Assembly (NCBI GenBank): GCA_016721875.1
Contig: JADKHG010000013.1
Location: 1 to 64,000 of the forward strand
Direction: 5' to 3'
Source of the DNA: Sphingomonadales bacterium
GTDB taxonomy: Bacteria; Pseudomonadota; Alphaproteobacteria; Sphingomonadales; Sphingomonadaceae
Length of the DNA: 64,000 bases
Positions 18,341 to 27,815 of this stretch are shown piece after piece (position 1 is the stretch's first letter; each line of letters opens with the position of its first letter). A program made the translations under genes and the position numbers. The notes beneath the pieces were generated by a model that was given only the letters and a program-made list of their open reading frames with translations, searched no databases and was not told where the DNA came from.

Positions 18341-19288
18341 TCAGGCGTCGGCCGCATTTGCACGCAGCGATAACAGCAAGTTGCCCATTTGCATCACCAC
18401 CGCTTGCTTGTCGAGCGAAAGCGCCAACGCGCGTGCAGCCAGTGTTTCGGCAGCATGATAGGCCTCAGCCCCTGCTGCGGCGACCGGCAAGGGTTGCGAT
18501 CGCGAAAATTCAGCAATTTTAGACGGCACGCGACGCAAAAACGCTTCGTAACGCATCTGCGCAGATTTGGCGGAAAGGGCATCGGCGAGCTTGTGGGTTT
18601 CGGCATGGCCCGGCTGCGCGCGATCAATAATCAAATCCATCGATGCCTCGACTGCCGCCAGATCAAGCGCGGCATGCGCAATCGCCTGCCCGGGCGAACC
18701 GTTGCTCGACGCAATAAGCCTTTCCAACGCATTGCCAGCCAATTCCGGCGCTTCTTCGGCAAGAATCGCAGTCATCTGTTGCGGTGAAAGCGGATTGAAA
18801 CGCAGCATCTGGCAGCGCGAGCGGATGGTGGGAAGCAGCCGTTCGCTGCTGTGGCTCACCAACAGGAATATTGTGCCAACCGGCGGTTCTTCCAGCGATT
18901 TGAGCAACGCATTGGCCGCTGACCGTTCAAAATCATCAGCAGAATCGATGATCACCGCGCGCTTTGGTCCCATCGAAGGTTGCATGGTCAGCTTTTGCTG
19001 CAATCCACGAACCTGATCGACCCCGATGCTGCGCGCGAGTTCGCTATTTTCAACGTCGCTGTCTTTGGCCAATCGTTCGACCCAGACGATATCGGGATGG
19101 GTGCGATGCTCGATCCAGTCAGAATGCCGGTTTTCAGGATCAACGAGCATTCGCGCAGCCGCCAGCGCAAAGCGTGCTTTCCCCACGCCGCGCGGCCCCG
19201 ACAATATCCAGCCATGGTGCAGCCGTCCGCTGGCACAAGCCTGTTCAAATTGCCGCAGCTGGGCGTCATGTCCGATCAGACGGCTCAT
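18341..19288 (-). CDS. holB: DNA polymerase III subunit delta-prime
   Basis: A 315-residue clamp-loader subunit of the AAA+ fold. It has a Walker A-like loop GPRGVGKA at 31-38, the sensor region VIIDSADDFERSAANALLK and LKSLEEPPVGTIFLLVSH, and the RSRCQMLRF SRC motif near 195. ATG 19288 overlaps the tmk TGA by 4 bases. A longer open frame upstream lies within tmk. The tmk-holB-metG-tatD order is widespread in bacteria, linking dTTP supply and replication. Confidence 0.92.
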   Translation of the reverse strand: MSRLIGHDAQLRQFEQACASGRLHHGWILSGPRGVGKARFALAAARMLVDPENRHSDWIEHRTHPDIVWVERLAKDSDVENSELARSIGVDQVRGLQQKLTMQPSMGPKRAVIIDSADDFERSAANALLKSLEEPPVGTIFLLVSHSSERLLPTIRSRCQMLRFNPLSPQQMTAILAEEAPELAGNALERLIASSNGSPGQAIAHAALDLAAVEASMDLIIDRAQPGHAETHKLADALSAKSAQMRYEAFLRRVPSKIAEFSRSQPLPVAAAGAEAYHAAETLAARALALSLDKQAVVMQMGNLLLSLRANAADA

Positions 19289-19914
19289 TGATCGAGCAAA
19301 TCCTGCAACTGATCGAGCAAGCGCGCGGTGACGATTTCGGCACTGCCTGACGCATCCACCAAACGGACGCGGTCGGGTTCCTGCGACGAAATTTGCCGAA
19401 ACGCAGCGCACACCGCCATGTGAAAACTGTTGTCGCGACCACCGATGCGGTCGCTTTGACCGGCATCCCGAACCAATGCCCTTCGCGTTGCTTCGTCAGG
19501 CGGCAGATCGAGTACCAGTGTTCGATCTGGCAGCAAGCCACCGCTGCCAAATGCATGCAGCGCCATGATTTCGGCGTCGCCCATACCCAGCGCAAATCCC
19601 TGATAAGCGCGACTGCTGTCGATGAAGCGATCGCACAGCACCCATTTTTCTTGCTCTAGGGCCGGCAGGATCAATCGCCGGACATGGTCGGCACGCGCGG
19701 CCGCGAACAACAGGGCTTCGCTATGGGAAGTCCACCCCTCGCCTTCGGCTGACAGTACCAAATTACGGATCGTTTCGGCGCCGGGCGTGCCACCCGGTTC
19801 GCGCGTAACCACCAGTTGCTTACCCGCAGCTGTAATGGCGGCGGCGAGTGCCTTCATCTGGGTCGATTTGCCAACCCCCTCACCGCCTTCAACCGAAATG
19901 AAACAGCCCCGCAT
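19285..19914 (-). CDS. tmk: Thymidylate kinase
   Basis: A 209-residue dTMP kinase making dTDP for DNA synthesis. The P-loop is VEGGEGVGKST at 8-18, the DR(Y/F) motif is DRFIDSSRAYQG, and the dTMP-binding REPGGTPGAE is present. ATG 19914 (MRGCFISVEGGEG) overlaps the dacC stop by one base (TGATG); a longer frame reads back into dacC and has no support. It is coupled downstream to holB. Confidence 0.95.
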   Translation of the reverse strand: MRGCFISVEGGEGVGKSTQMKALAAAITAAGKQLVVTREPGGTPGAETIRNLVLSAEGEGWTSHSEALLFAAARADHVRRLILPALEQEKWVLCDRFIDSSRAYQGFALGMGDAEIMALHAFGSGGLLPDRTLVLDLPPDEATRRALVRDAGQSDRIGGRDNSFHMAVCAAFRQISSQEPDRVRLVDASGSAEIVTARLLDQLQDLLDQ

Positions 19915-21053
19915 CACGATGCCCCCACCAGCAACCGCAAACCGTTCCACGCGCGGCCAAAATAGCCTGTGCGTTCAACCGCAGCTTGCGCAACCAGCGG
20001 CACGGTCTGTATCCGTCCATCGCGGTGCTTCACGATCAACTCTCCGACAGGCTGGCCGCTTCTTACCGGGGCCTTTAACGGGCCATTATAGCGCGTACTC
20101 AGCTTGAAGCTTGGCTTTTCGCCTTTAGGATAAAGCGCGCCGACATTCCCCAATGCGACGGCAGGAACCGAAAGCTCGCTTCCAAGCTGCACCGGGATGC
20201 GTGTGATCCTCGTCTTGGCAGCGAAAAGTGGCTTGATAGCCCAAGCATCATAGCCCCAATTGAGAAATGCCCGCGCTTCGTCGACCCGGCCTTGCATGGT
20301 GGGCAGGCCAGCAATGACCATCAACAGACGGCGGCCATTGCGGCTTGCGGTGCCAGTGAGGCAATACCCTGCTTCGTCGCTATGACCCGTCTTCAACCCG
20401 TCCGCACCGTCAATCACGCCCAATAACGGATTACGATTGGTCTGGGTCACTCCATCCCAAGTGAAGCTGCGTTTTGAAAAGAAGCGTCGAAAATAGGCGG
20501 GGTGGCCCGAGATTATTGCCCGTGAGAGCAACGAGAGGTCGCGTGCGGTCGAATAGGTTTTGCCACCATCGGGCCAGCCATTGGGCGTGGCGAAATGGCT
20601 GTCTTTCATCCCCAGTTTCTTTGCCGCCGCGTTCATTTCTTTCAAAAATGCTGGAACAGTACCGCTCACGCCTTCAGCAATGACGACCGCAGCATCATTG
20701 CCGGACAAGGTGATCAAGCCGTCAACAAGGGCTTCCAACGGAACCTTCTCGCCGGACTTCAAATACATGGTCGAACCGACGCTGCCCCATTTTTCGCCGG
20801 TTTCAGGCTTCACGACAAATTTCTGATCAAGCTTCAACTTGCCGGCTTTGATCTTTTCGAAAACGACATAGGCAGTCATCATCTTTGCCATTGAGGCAGT
20901 CGGAATTTTCCGGCGGCTATCGCGGTCGTACAATATCGCGCCCGATGCCACATCCTCCAAATAGGCTACCGGTGCCTGCCCCTCATAAACGGGTTTAGCC
21001 AGCGCCGGAGAAGCCAGCAAGGCGACTAAAATTGATGGAACAAACACCCTCAT
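19914..21053 (-). CDS. dacC: D-alanyl-D-alanine carboxypeptidase (PBP5/6 type)
   Basis: A 379-residue secreted serine peptidase that trims the terminal D-Ala from peptidoglycan stem peptides. A signal peptide ends at ALA-K (residues 1-19). Active-site motifs are SMAK (S54, K57), SGN (117-119) and KTG in DGLKTGHSD. After the peptidase domain comes the beta-rich C-terminal domain typical of PBP5/6 (LYPKGEKPSFKLS). A final hydrophobic helix (YFGRAWNGLRLLVGAS) could anchor it to the inner membrane. It follows rlpA and mltB, so the three wall enzymes probably form one unit. The paralogue letter is a guess. Confidence 0.9.
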   Translation of the reverse strand: MRVFVPSILVALLASPALAKPVYEGQAPVAYLEDVASGAILYDRDSRRKIPTASMAKMMTAYVVFEKIKAGKLKLDQKFVVKPETGEKWGSVGSTMYLKSGEKVPLEALVDGLITLSGNDAAVVIAEGVSGTVPAFLKEMNAAAKKLGMKDSHFATPNGWPDGGKTYSTARDLSLLSRAIISGHPAYFRRFFSKRSFTWDGVTQTNRNPLLGVIDGADGLKTGHSDEAGYCLTGTASRNGRRLLMVIAGLPTMQGRVDEARAFLNWGYDAWAIKPLFAAKTRITRIPVQLGSELSVPAVALGNVGALYPKGEKPSFKLSTRYNGPLKAPVRSGQPVGELIVKHRDGRIQTVPLVAQAAVERTGYFGRAWNGLRLLVGAS

Positions 21054-21095
21054 CCCCGCCTGTTAACGGGGCGAGATTGGATTGGCCAGTCCTGA

Positions 21096-22067
21096 CTATT
21101 CGCGGACCAGCTTTGCCTGCGTATAACCCTTGCGCCGGGCATCGCCCAGCGACTTTTCGGCTTCAGCTGTAGTCGCAAACGGGCCGAAACGAACCCGATA
21201 GAGGCGGCCGTCCGAGCTGACGAAAACCTTAGCTCCAGCCTTGCGCGCGAGCTGATCTGCATGCGCGCGTGATGAGAAGGAACCGATCTGCACGACAAAA
21301 CTACCGCTTGCGACCGGAGCCGCCACCGGGCGGGGGGCTGGCGCGGGACGAGACACAGTGGTTCCGCCACCTTCGCGCACGAATCGGCCGTCATTGCCGC
21401 TTGCAACCGGCGCAGGCCAGCCCGGTTGTGGCGCAGGCGGCCTGGGCGCAATCGCCACAGCACCGCTGGGTTTTGGCAGCTTCATCAGCTTTTCACGCAA
21501 AATTTTCAGCAGCGATTCGGGTGTTTCCAGCCTCGACGGCGCGGCATTCCCCGAACGCAGTACCGACTTTTCCTGTTCAGGCGGATTGACCCGACGGACG
21601 CGAACGCCCGTGCTGCCTTGTGAGGTTATCCCCAATTGACGCGCCGCCCCTTCGGACAGGTCAATCAACCGGTCGTTGGCAAAGGGGCCTCGGTCATTAA
21701 TCCGCACCAAAATGGTCTTGCCAGTGTCAAGCGCGGTTACCTCGACATAACTTGGCATGGGCAGCGTCTTGTGCGCAGCGGTAATCGCCATCGGATTGAA
21801 GCGCTCACCATTGGCCGTTGGCCGACCGCTCAGTTCCTGACCATACCAGCTGGCATAGCCGACTTCGTCATAACCGGCGACATCCTCAGGTTTGTAAGTC
21901 GCGTTGCCCACTGTGTAAGGCGCGCCCAATTTGATGGGCGTATCCGACACAGCTCCCTCTTGGGGCGCGGGCAGCGACTCTGGCGCTTTCTCGCCATTAT
22001 CGCTTCCACAACTGGACAGCAGTGCCAAGCCTGCGAACAGGACCGTCAGTTTAGTTTCGTACCGCAT
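21096..22067 (-). CDS. rlpA: Septal ring lipoprotein RlpA with SPOR domain
   Basis: A 323-residue lipoprotein. The lipobox is LLSSCGS near the N-terminus. A double-psi beta-barrel domain follows (GYASWYGQELSGRPTANGE, ITAAHKTLP, VRINDRGPFANDRLIDLS). A Pro-rich linker then leads to a C-terminal SPOR domain (FVVQIGSFSSRAHADQLARK to KLVRE) that binds glycan strands stripped of stem peptides at the septum. RlpA is a lytic transglycosylase in Pseudomonas. ATG 22067 is chosen; a TTG two codons upstream is possible. It overlaps the 3' end of mltB by 17 bases, so it is probably translated by coupling. Confidence 0.93.
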   Translation of the reverse strand: MRYETKLTVLFAGLALLSSCGSDNGEKAPESLPAPQEGAVSDTPIKLGAPYTVGNATYKPEDVAGYDEVGYASWYGQELSGRPTANGERFNPMAITAAHKTLPMPSYVEVTALDTGKTILVRINDRGPFANDRLIDLSEGAARQLGITSQGSTGVRVRRVNPPEQEKSVLRSGNAAPSRLETPESLLKILREKLMKLPKPSGAVAIAPRPPAPQPGWPAPVASGNDGRFVREGGGTTVSRPAPAPRPVAAPVASGSFVVQIGSFSSRAHADQLARKAGAKVFVSSDGRLYRVRFGPFATTAEAEKSLGDARRKGYTQAKLVRE

Positions 22068-23094
22068 CCGCAAGCAACCCCACCGAAAGAGCGTAAAAAT
22101 TCGAGCAATTATAATCCAATATCGCGCGATAGTTGCTACCTAGTAAATAGCCGGTAGCGCCCTCGCCATCGGGCTCGATCAACGTCGCCATCATCGAGTC
22201 CTGCGGCCACACACCGCTTTGGATACTGAATCCCATTTTCCGCCATTCACCGATGCTCATCCAGCGGCTGTGACGCGAAAAAACCCGCGCGCAACGATTG
22301 GGAACTAGGTTTGATCGGATTGCATTGCGATCAAGCGATGCCGGAACATTTACGGCAAAACCCCAGGGTTCATCGCGTCGCCAGCCCGCATTGAGCAGAT
22401 AGTTGGCGATTGAGGTCATCGCATCGACTTCGCTGTTCCAGATATCGGCATAGCCATCACCGTCGCCATCGCGCGCCAGCCTGAGATAGACCGATGGCAA
22501 GAACTGCGGCTTACCCAGGGCCCCTGCCCAACTTCCAGTGATCGCATATTGCGGAACACCGCGGTCGATCATTTTAAGGACCGCGATCAGTTCGCCCTCA
22601 AACAAGGGGCGTCTGCGGCCTTCAAAGGCCAGCGATGCCAGCGCCTGCGGGGCATTATAATTTCCGGTCACTGTACCATAATTGGTTTCATGCCCGTAAA
22701 TAGCGAGCATGACTTCTTCGGGAACCCCGGTTTCGCGTTCTATCCGCCCGAGCAGTGGACGCAATTCGGTATATTTTGTCCTGCCACGGCCAATGCGTGC
22801 GGCATCGACATGTTTGCGGCGATAAGGATCAAATTTCGGAATGGGTGCGTTGGGATCGCCCTCGGGCTGCGCGCGATCGAGCTGCACCACGCGTGCGTTA
22901 TAGGTCAGACCGGGCATGACACGGTCGAGCGTCGCCTGCGTCACGCCTTCGCTGGCGGCACGATTGCGAACGGTTTGGAGATAGTCACGAAACCCGACAG
23001 GCTCATTCGATTGCGCGATTACCGCTGCTGGCGGAGCTGACAAAGCCAGCAGGCCTGTGGCGAAAAACCCTAAAAAAGTCGCGCCAATTTTCAT
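22051..23094 (-). CDS. mltB: Lytic murein transglycosylase B (MltB family)
   Basis: A 347-residue secreted enzyme with a signal peptide (residues 1-27) but no lipobox. The catalytic glutamate is E136 in YGHETNYG. The GALGKPQFLPS segment and the acidic RDGDGDGYADIW loop correspond to the Slt35 fold and its calcium-binding EF-hand. It cleaves the MurNAc-GlcNAc bond to give 1,6-anhydroMurNAc. A C-terminal peptidoglycan-binding-like segment ends the protein. It is the first gene of the mltB-rlpA-dacC-tmk-holB-metG-tatD run, with a promoter presumably in the 157 bases shared divergently with tRNA-Ser. Confidence 0.92.
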   Translation of the reverse strand: MKIGATFLGFFATGLLALSAPPAAVIAQSNEPVGFRDYLQTVRNRAASEGVTQATLDRVMPGLTYNARVVQLDRAQPEGDPNAPIPKFDPYRRKHVDAARIGRGRTKYTELRPLLGRIERETGVPEEVMLAIYGHETNYGTVTGNYNAPQALASLAFEGRRRPLFEGELIAVLKMIDRGVPQYAITGSWAGALGKPQFLPSVYLRLARDGDGDGYADIWNSEVDAMTSIANYLLNAGWRRDEPWGFAVNVPASLDRNAIRSNLVPNRCARVFSRHSRWMSIGEWRKMGFSIQSGVWPQDSMMATLIEPDGEGATGYLLGSNYRAILDYNCSNFYALSVGLLADAVRN

Positions 23095-23251
23095 GCTGTT
23101 AGAACCATATTGCCAGTCATGACGTCAGTCCCTAGCATGATTTTATCGCCAACTGCTGCAATTTTCTGCGCTGTAAGCCAAAAAGCTTGGCGCAATTTGC
23201 ATGGAACACTCTTGCAGAACAATCGCAGCATCACTAAGCGGCTCTGCACGC

Positions 23252-23341
23252 GGACAGGTGGCCGAGTGGTTTAAGGCACCGGTCTTGAAAACCGGCGTGG
23301 GTGCAAGCTCACCGTGGGTTCGAATCCCACCCTGTCCGCCA
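23252..23341 (+). tRNA. tRNA-Ser(TGA)
   Basis: A 90-base tRNA with acceptor arms GGACAGG and CCTGTCC, discriminator G, and encoded CCA. The D-arm is GGCCGAGTGGTTTAAGGC. The anticodon stem-loop CCGGT-CTTGAAA-ACCGG gives anticodon TGA. A long variable arm (GTGGGTGCAAGCTCACC) marks a class II serine tRNA. The T-arm is GTGGGTTCGAATCCCAC. All stems pair fully. It reads UCN serine codons. Confidence 0.97.
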
Positions 23342-23366
23342 CTTCCCCTTTTATTGAAGATGCGAT

Positions 23367-23711
23367 CTATTTCTCAAGGATCAGTGTCGCGCCCGATGAC
23401 AGATTTTCACCATATGCGCTGGTCACTGCGTCGACTACCGACTGGACTTCCTCATTGGCATAAGCTTCGGCATCTTTCTGCGAAGAGCCATAACCCCGTT
23501 CGTTTTTCACAATGATATCGAAATAGGCCTTGCGTGTATCGGTGCAGGCTTTCTGGATATCGTCGTTGAAGGATGATGCCGATTTCTTCGCTTCAACGGC
23601 TGTGTTGTGCGTTTCAAACAGGCAATTGTTGAAAGCGCGACGCGCTTCGTCTTGCGGATCGGCTTTTGCGGCTGCCAATGTCAACATCATGGCGATGGCC
23701 ATGTTCATCAT
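23367..23711 (-). CDS. Small secreted hypothetical protein
   Basis: A 114-residue protein whose first 17 residues (MMNMAIAMMLTLAAAKA) form a signal peptide. The mature part is charged and helical, with two cysteines (NNCLFE and KACTDT) that probably form one disulfide, and ends in GATLILEK. No domain is recognised. A further upstream start would add basic residues ahead of the leader and is less likely. It converges with tRNA-Ser; only 25 bases separate them. Confidence 0.65.
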   Translation of the reverse strand: MMNMAIAMMLTLAAAKADPQDEARRAFNNCLFETHNTAVEAKKSASSFNDDIQKACTDTRKAYFDIIVKNERGYGSSQKDAEAYANEEVQSVVDAVTSAYGENLSSGATLILEK

Positions 23712-23859
23712 CGTTCTGCTCCCCAGTTTGCCCTTCAGGGCTTCACAACAGCGGAATACCATAATCGGCTGCGTTATCGCAACAGTGGCAATTTAAGACT
23801 GAATAGAGCCTGAAACTTTGACCCGGATCAATTGGTTTACTACCTTTTACAAGGGTCTG

Positions 23860-25155
23860 TCACTTGATCAATACACCGCCTTTTACCACAGCATCCACAC
23901 TTTCCAGTTCGCGCACATTCGCCAACGGATCGCCATCGACAGCAATAATATCCGCGAACCGTCCGACAGCTATCGCCCCGACATCCTTTTCACGCCCCAG
24001 AGCAATTGCGCCGTTGCGCGTCGCGGCCTGAATTGCCTCGAGCGGTGTCATACCATATTCGACCATATAGCGGAATTGCCCACCAGCAGAACCGTGTGGC
24101 ATGATGCCCGCGTCGGAGGAAAAGATCATCCGCACGCCAGCCTTATGCGCCTTGCGGAAGTTATCGCGCTGGGCCTGCGCGATTTCGCGGTCCTTGCGCA
24201 AATTATCCTCCAGAACGCCATTTTTAGCGCCCTCGGACTGGGTGTAATCGGTGTTGAAAATATCCATGCCGAAAAATGTGCCTTTGGCGGCTGCGAGTTT
24301 GATCCCTTCATCATCGGCAAGGCTGGCATGTTCGATAGTATCAATCCCTGCCTTGACCGCAGCCTTGATCCCTTCTGCGCCATGGGCGTGGGCGGCGACT
24401 TTCAATCCCCATTGATGTGCTTCATCAGCTATGATGCGCAAATGCTCTTCGGACAATTGCTGCTGCCCCGGTTCGGTATTGCGTGAGAAAACACCACCGG
24501 TGGCGCAGACCTTGATTACTTCCGATCCATATTTGCGCTGACGACGCACCTGATAGCGCAGCTCATCAGGGCTGTCGGCAATACCCTCTTCTTTCTTCGG
24601 TCCTTCCAGGCTGGGCGGCAAAAACGTTGAGTCGCAATGCCCGCCGGTTGCGCCCAGTGCATAGCCAGCGGGTACGACACGCGGGCCGACAGCATAGCCA
24701 TTGTCGATCGCCTGTTTCAGCCCGACATCGTTGCGGTTGTCGGATCCGACATTGCGCACGGTGGTGAACCCCGCATCAAGCATCGCGCGTGCATTGCCAA
24801 CCGCCGTCATTCCCCAGAAGCTGTCGGTAAATTCGAGTCCGCGATAGCCGCCAATATCGGCAGGGCTGTCGAGATGGACATGCATGTCGATCAACCCGGG
24901 AAGCAAGGTGCGGTCGCCCAGGTCGATATGTTTGGTGTCACTGGTCCAGCGCACCACCCGCGCATCGGCAATGCTGGTGATACGGCCATCCTCTCCGACG
25001 AAAATCGCAGGATGCTCGACAATCTTTCCAGTCAGCACATCAAGCATGCGTGCGCCAGTGATGACACTGTTTTGCGCGGCGGCAGGCATCGCTGCGGCGG
25101 TAAGAGCGACCCCCAAAACCCCAGCATTTCTCAGAAAGTTGAAAGCTATCGCCAT
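23860..25155 (-). CDS. Secreted amidohydrolase, imidazolonepropionase-like
   Basis: A 431-residue amidohydrolase with a signal peptide (to AAMPAAAQ), so it is periplasmic or exported. Metal-site motifs are MHVHLD, the lysine in EVIKVCATGG (a carboxylated-Lys candidate), AAHAHGAEG, IEHAS and SSDAG. The set fits the subgroup of Xaa-Pro and Xaa-Arg dipeptidases found in sphingomonads and Caulobacter. The substrate is probably a dipeptide or N-acyl amino acid (inference). ATG 25155 places the leader correctly; an upstream extension lacks support. It is preceded by the aminotransferase/sulfotransferase-like pair in the same direction, after a 76-base gap. Confidence 0.85.
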   Translation of the reverse strand: MAIAFNFLRNAGVLGVALTAAAMPAAAQNSVITGARMLDVLTGKIVEHPAIFVGEDGRITSIADARVVRWTSDTKHIDLGDRTLLPGLIDMHVHLDSPADIGGYRGLEFTDSFWGMTAVGNARAMLDAGFTTVRNVGSDNRNDVGLKQAIDNGYAVGPRVVPAGYALGATGGHCDSTFLPPSLEGPKKEEGIADSPDELRYQVRRQRKYGSEVIKVCATGGVFSRNTEPGQQQLSEEHLRIIADEAHQWGLKVAAHAHGAEGIKAAVKAGIDTIEHASLADDEGIKLAAAKGTFFGMDIFNTDYTQSEGAKNGVLEDNLRKDREIAQAQRDNFRKAHKAGVRMIFSSDAGIMPHGSAGGQFRYMVEYGMTPLEAIQAATRNGAIALGREKDVGAIAVGRFADIIAVDGDPLANVRELESVDAVVKGGVLIK

Positions 25156-25231
25156 GGTCGTCCATCCTTTTAGAATCGTCATCATGCTACGATGGCAAAA
25201 TGCGGTGGAGTTGGACAGTCGCAAATAAGCG

Positions 25232-25949
25232 CTAAATGCAATGCACCGCCAATGCATCGTAACTCGCGCGACAAGCATCGGCAATGCGTTGCTCATTTGT
25301 CGATAATTTGGACGGTGCTGTCGGCGGGCCAAAGCCCTCGCTGTTCCACACTGCATTATACCAATGCTTTGCCCAAATGCCGTCGGCGGGATGCGGTCCC
25401 TTTGCCCAACCCAGCATGGCAGGGTCCCATTCAATCCCGATTGCTTCGCACAAAGCCGTCAACTTTGTTTCGGGATCAGCCAGCACCGAGTTGCCGTCGA
25501 TGACCGGGGCAGCCTTTCCCAATCGATCGGAAACACGCATGTGATATTCAACCAGACGTTCAAAACCCAATTGCCGGGCATCGACCAGTTCATTCTTGTG
25601 ACGGTAGCTAGCGACCATCAAATTGGGATCGCGGATCAGGAATAAATGGATGTGGTCGGGAAAATCGGCAACACTCACCGGGCCTTCCATATGATGGGTC
25701 ATATGTTTCTGATACCAGACTGCTTTACCGTTGGGTACGGGCCCGCGCATCGTCCGCGCGACCGATTGCCAATCGCAATCCATGTCCGCGATGATTTCGT
25801 TCGCCATCGCGTGCGGCTCTCGGTCTGCTTGAGATAGGCTCCGTAAAGGGTTCATCGCTAACGGCGCAGTCGGAACGCGATGAAAAGCTGCGCATCATTG
25901 CGGTCGATATGTTGCGGGGACCGCTCCACATCGCAATACGGATGGTCAC
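25232..25949 (-). CDS. Sulfotransferase-like protein (two frameshifts)
   Basis: An N-terminal IRIAMWSGPRNISTAMMRSF resembles the PAPS-binding loop of sulfotransferases, and HLFLIRDPNLMVASY resembles the 3'-phosphate-binding region. Bases appear missing from the A run at 25845-25847 and near 25820. Restoring both gives DEPFYGAYLKQTGEPHAMA and 239 residues, a normal length. The GTG start at 25949 overlaps the aminotransferase stop by 4 bases (GTGA). The family lies next to branched-chain-type aminotransferases in other bacteria too. The substrate is unknown and sulfo transfer has not been shown to my knowledge, so the name is structural only. Confidence 0.75.
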
Positions 25950-26866
25950 CGCCCTGCTCCGCCAGAAATGTCGCGCTCGACCAGCTGTTTGTAGAGACCT
26001 TGCAAACGCTCGACCATTGGTCCGCGGCCTTCGCTGATGATTCGACCGTCGATGGTGTGCGCCGGCACGACACCCGCAAACGTCCCCGTGACAAAGGCTT
26101 CCTCTGCACCATAAACTTCGGTCAGCGAGAAATTCTTTTCGAAAACCGGAATTCCGGCTTCCTTGCAAATGCGGATGACATTGCCGCGCGTAATTCCACC
26201 CAGGCAATAATCGCCGGTCGAGGTCCAGACCTCACCCTTTCGCACAATGAAAAAATGGGTGGAGTTGCAGGTCGCGACAAAACCGTGCGGATCTAGCATC
26301 AGCCCCTCATTTGCTCCCGCCTCGGTCGCCTGAATGCAGGCGGTGATGCAGTTGAGTTTGCTGTGCGAATTCAGTTTGGGGTCCTGCACTGCCGGATCGC
26401 CGCGTCGGACATGCACAGTGAACAGGCTTATACCCTTTTCAATGACCTCAGCGTGGGGCTCTTTATGTTCGGCGATGATGACGATCGTCGCAGGCGAAAC
26501 AACCACGCGCGGGTCTTGATAAGGGGTTGAGCGTACACCGCGCGTCACCATCAAACGGATATGGCAGGCATCCATCGCGTTCGCATCGATGGTTTCGTAG
26601 AGTCGGCTGACCATTTCTTCACGCGATATGCCAATGTCCATCGCAATGGCCTTCGCACCTTCCCACAGCCGGTCGAGATGCTCTGCCAAAAAGGCCATCC
26701 GTCCCTTGTAGACGCGAATACCCTCCCACACTCCGTCACCGAGCATGAAACCGCTGTCGAAGACCGAAACAACAGCCTCCGCGCGGGGCGTTAGCACGCC
26801 GTTGACGTTGATCAAGATGCGCTCATTGCGCGGGTCGGGGGTGAAATCCTGTGTACCCTGTGCCAC
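25946..26866 (-). CDS. Class IV PLP aminotransferase (BCAT/D-amino-acid type)
   Basis: A 306-residue fold-type IV aminotransferase. Recognisable parts are SVFDSGFMLGDGVWEGIRVY near the N-terminus, the PLP-lysine region (K164 or K170 in DPKLNSHSKLN), GANEGLMLD and TPLTTR-type sequence GGITRGNVI. Motifs separating branched-chain, D-amino acid and aminodeoxychorismate-lyase subgroups are mixed, so the substrate is not assigned. It is coupled to the sulfotransferase-like gene by a GTGA overlap and starts 3 bases after the CDF transporter stop, so the three form an operon. Confidence 0.85.
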   Translation of the reverse strand: MAQGTQDFTPDPRNERILINVNGVLTPRAEAVVSVFDSGFMLGDGVWEGIRVYKGRMAFLAEHLDRLWEGAKAIAMDIGISREEMVSRLYETIDANAMDACHIRLMVTRGVRSTPYQDPRVVVSPATIVIIAEHKEPHAEVIEKGISLFTVHVRRGDPAVQDPKLNSHSKLNCITACIQATEAGANEGLMLDPHGFVATCNSTHFFIVRKGEVWTSTGDYCLGGITRGNVIRICKEAGIPVFEKNFSLTEVYGAEEAFVTGTFAGVVPAHTIDGRIISEGRGPMVERLQGLYKQLVERDISGGAGR

Positions 26867-26869
26867 GAT

Positions 26870-27774
26870 TTAGGCGCTCATCGGACGGACATAGAGCCGC
26901 GTCACCACTGGAAACTCCTTTGCCACCTTGGCTTCGATATCGCGGATGATGCGTTCGACATCGGCGGCGCTTATATCGTCGTCAAAATCTGCGCTGATCA
27001 CCGACACAATCTGGTCGGGCGCATGATGAACGGTCAGTACTTCGTGCACTTTGGTTACTCCAGCATGGGATGCTGCCGATAACCTAAGCGCCTCAACCAT
27101 GTCCACATCGGCGCTCTCCCCGATCAGCAGGCCTTTGGCCTCTATGCATAGCAGGATCGCGACCGCAGCCAGCACCAGACCCATCAACACCGATGCGACA
27201 CCATCCCAGACAGGATTGTGGGTCCACTGGCTTAGAGCGATGCCAACCGCAGCAATTGCCAAACCCGACAGCGCACCGCCATTTTTCGAAGCAAGACGAT
27301 AATTGTCGGGGCGTCCTTTGAATTGCGTAACGCCTGCCAGAAAGATTGGGTTCCACGCGCTCCGTTAAACGATTTCATCGCCTCCCATGTCGACCAGCTT
27401 TCGAGCGCAAATGCTACTCCAAGGACGATATAGGCAACCATAGGGTCGGTACCATGTTCGGGGTGCAAGATGTGCAATATGCCTTCGTAAAGCGCGACCC
27501 CTGCCCCCAATGCGAAAACCAATATGGCGACGACAAAGCTCCAGAAATACAGTTCGCGGCCATAGCCCAATGGATGAATCCCATCCGCTGGCTTATGCGA
27601 CCTTTTGGTGCCGTAAAGCAGGATGCCGTGATTGGCACTGTCGACCAGACTGTGGACGCCTTCGGTCAGCATCGCTGACGATCCGGTGATCCCCGCCGCT
27701 ACAAATTTGGCAATCGCGATACCAACATTTGCGGCAAGCGCAGTTAGGATCACCCGGGTTGAGCCACCGGCCAT
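26870..27774 (-). CDS. Cation diffusion facilitator, zinc-type (frameshift)
   Basis: A CDF efflux transporter. Transmembrane helices start at ILTALAANVGIAIAKFVAAG. The metal site is HSLVD in TEGVHSLVDSANH, and the HPLGYGRELYFWSF segment resembles the SLC30A9-like branch. A cytoplasmic C-terminal ferredoxin-like domain ends the protein (VHEVLTVHHAPDQIVSVI). One A is missing in the T run at 27282-27286 (plus-strand view); adding it restores LLRKNGGALSGLAIAAVG and gives 301 residues. It heads the operon with the aminotransferase and sulfotransferase-like genes. Confidence 0.87.
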
Positions 27775-27815
27775 TCAAATCGTCCTTCGTCAGTCCTGCC
27801 TATTAATGGACGCCA

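Noticed and set aside
18389..19350. Several plus-strand frames across holB
   Set aside because: They have no Shine-Dalgarno, no domain, and lie wholly inside holB.
23119..23126. Perfect TGACGTCA palindrome upstream of mltB as an operator
   Set aside because: One 8-base palindrome is expected by chance every so often; no second copy or nearby regulator supports it.
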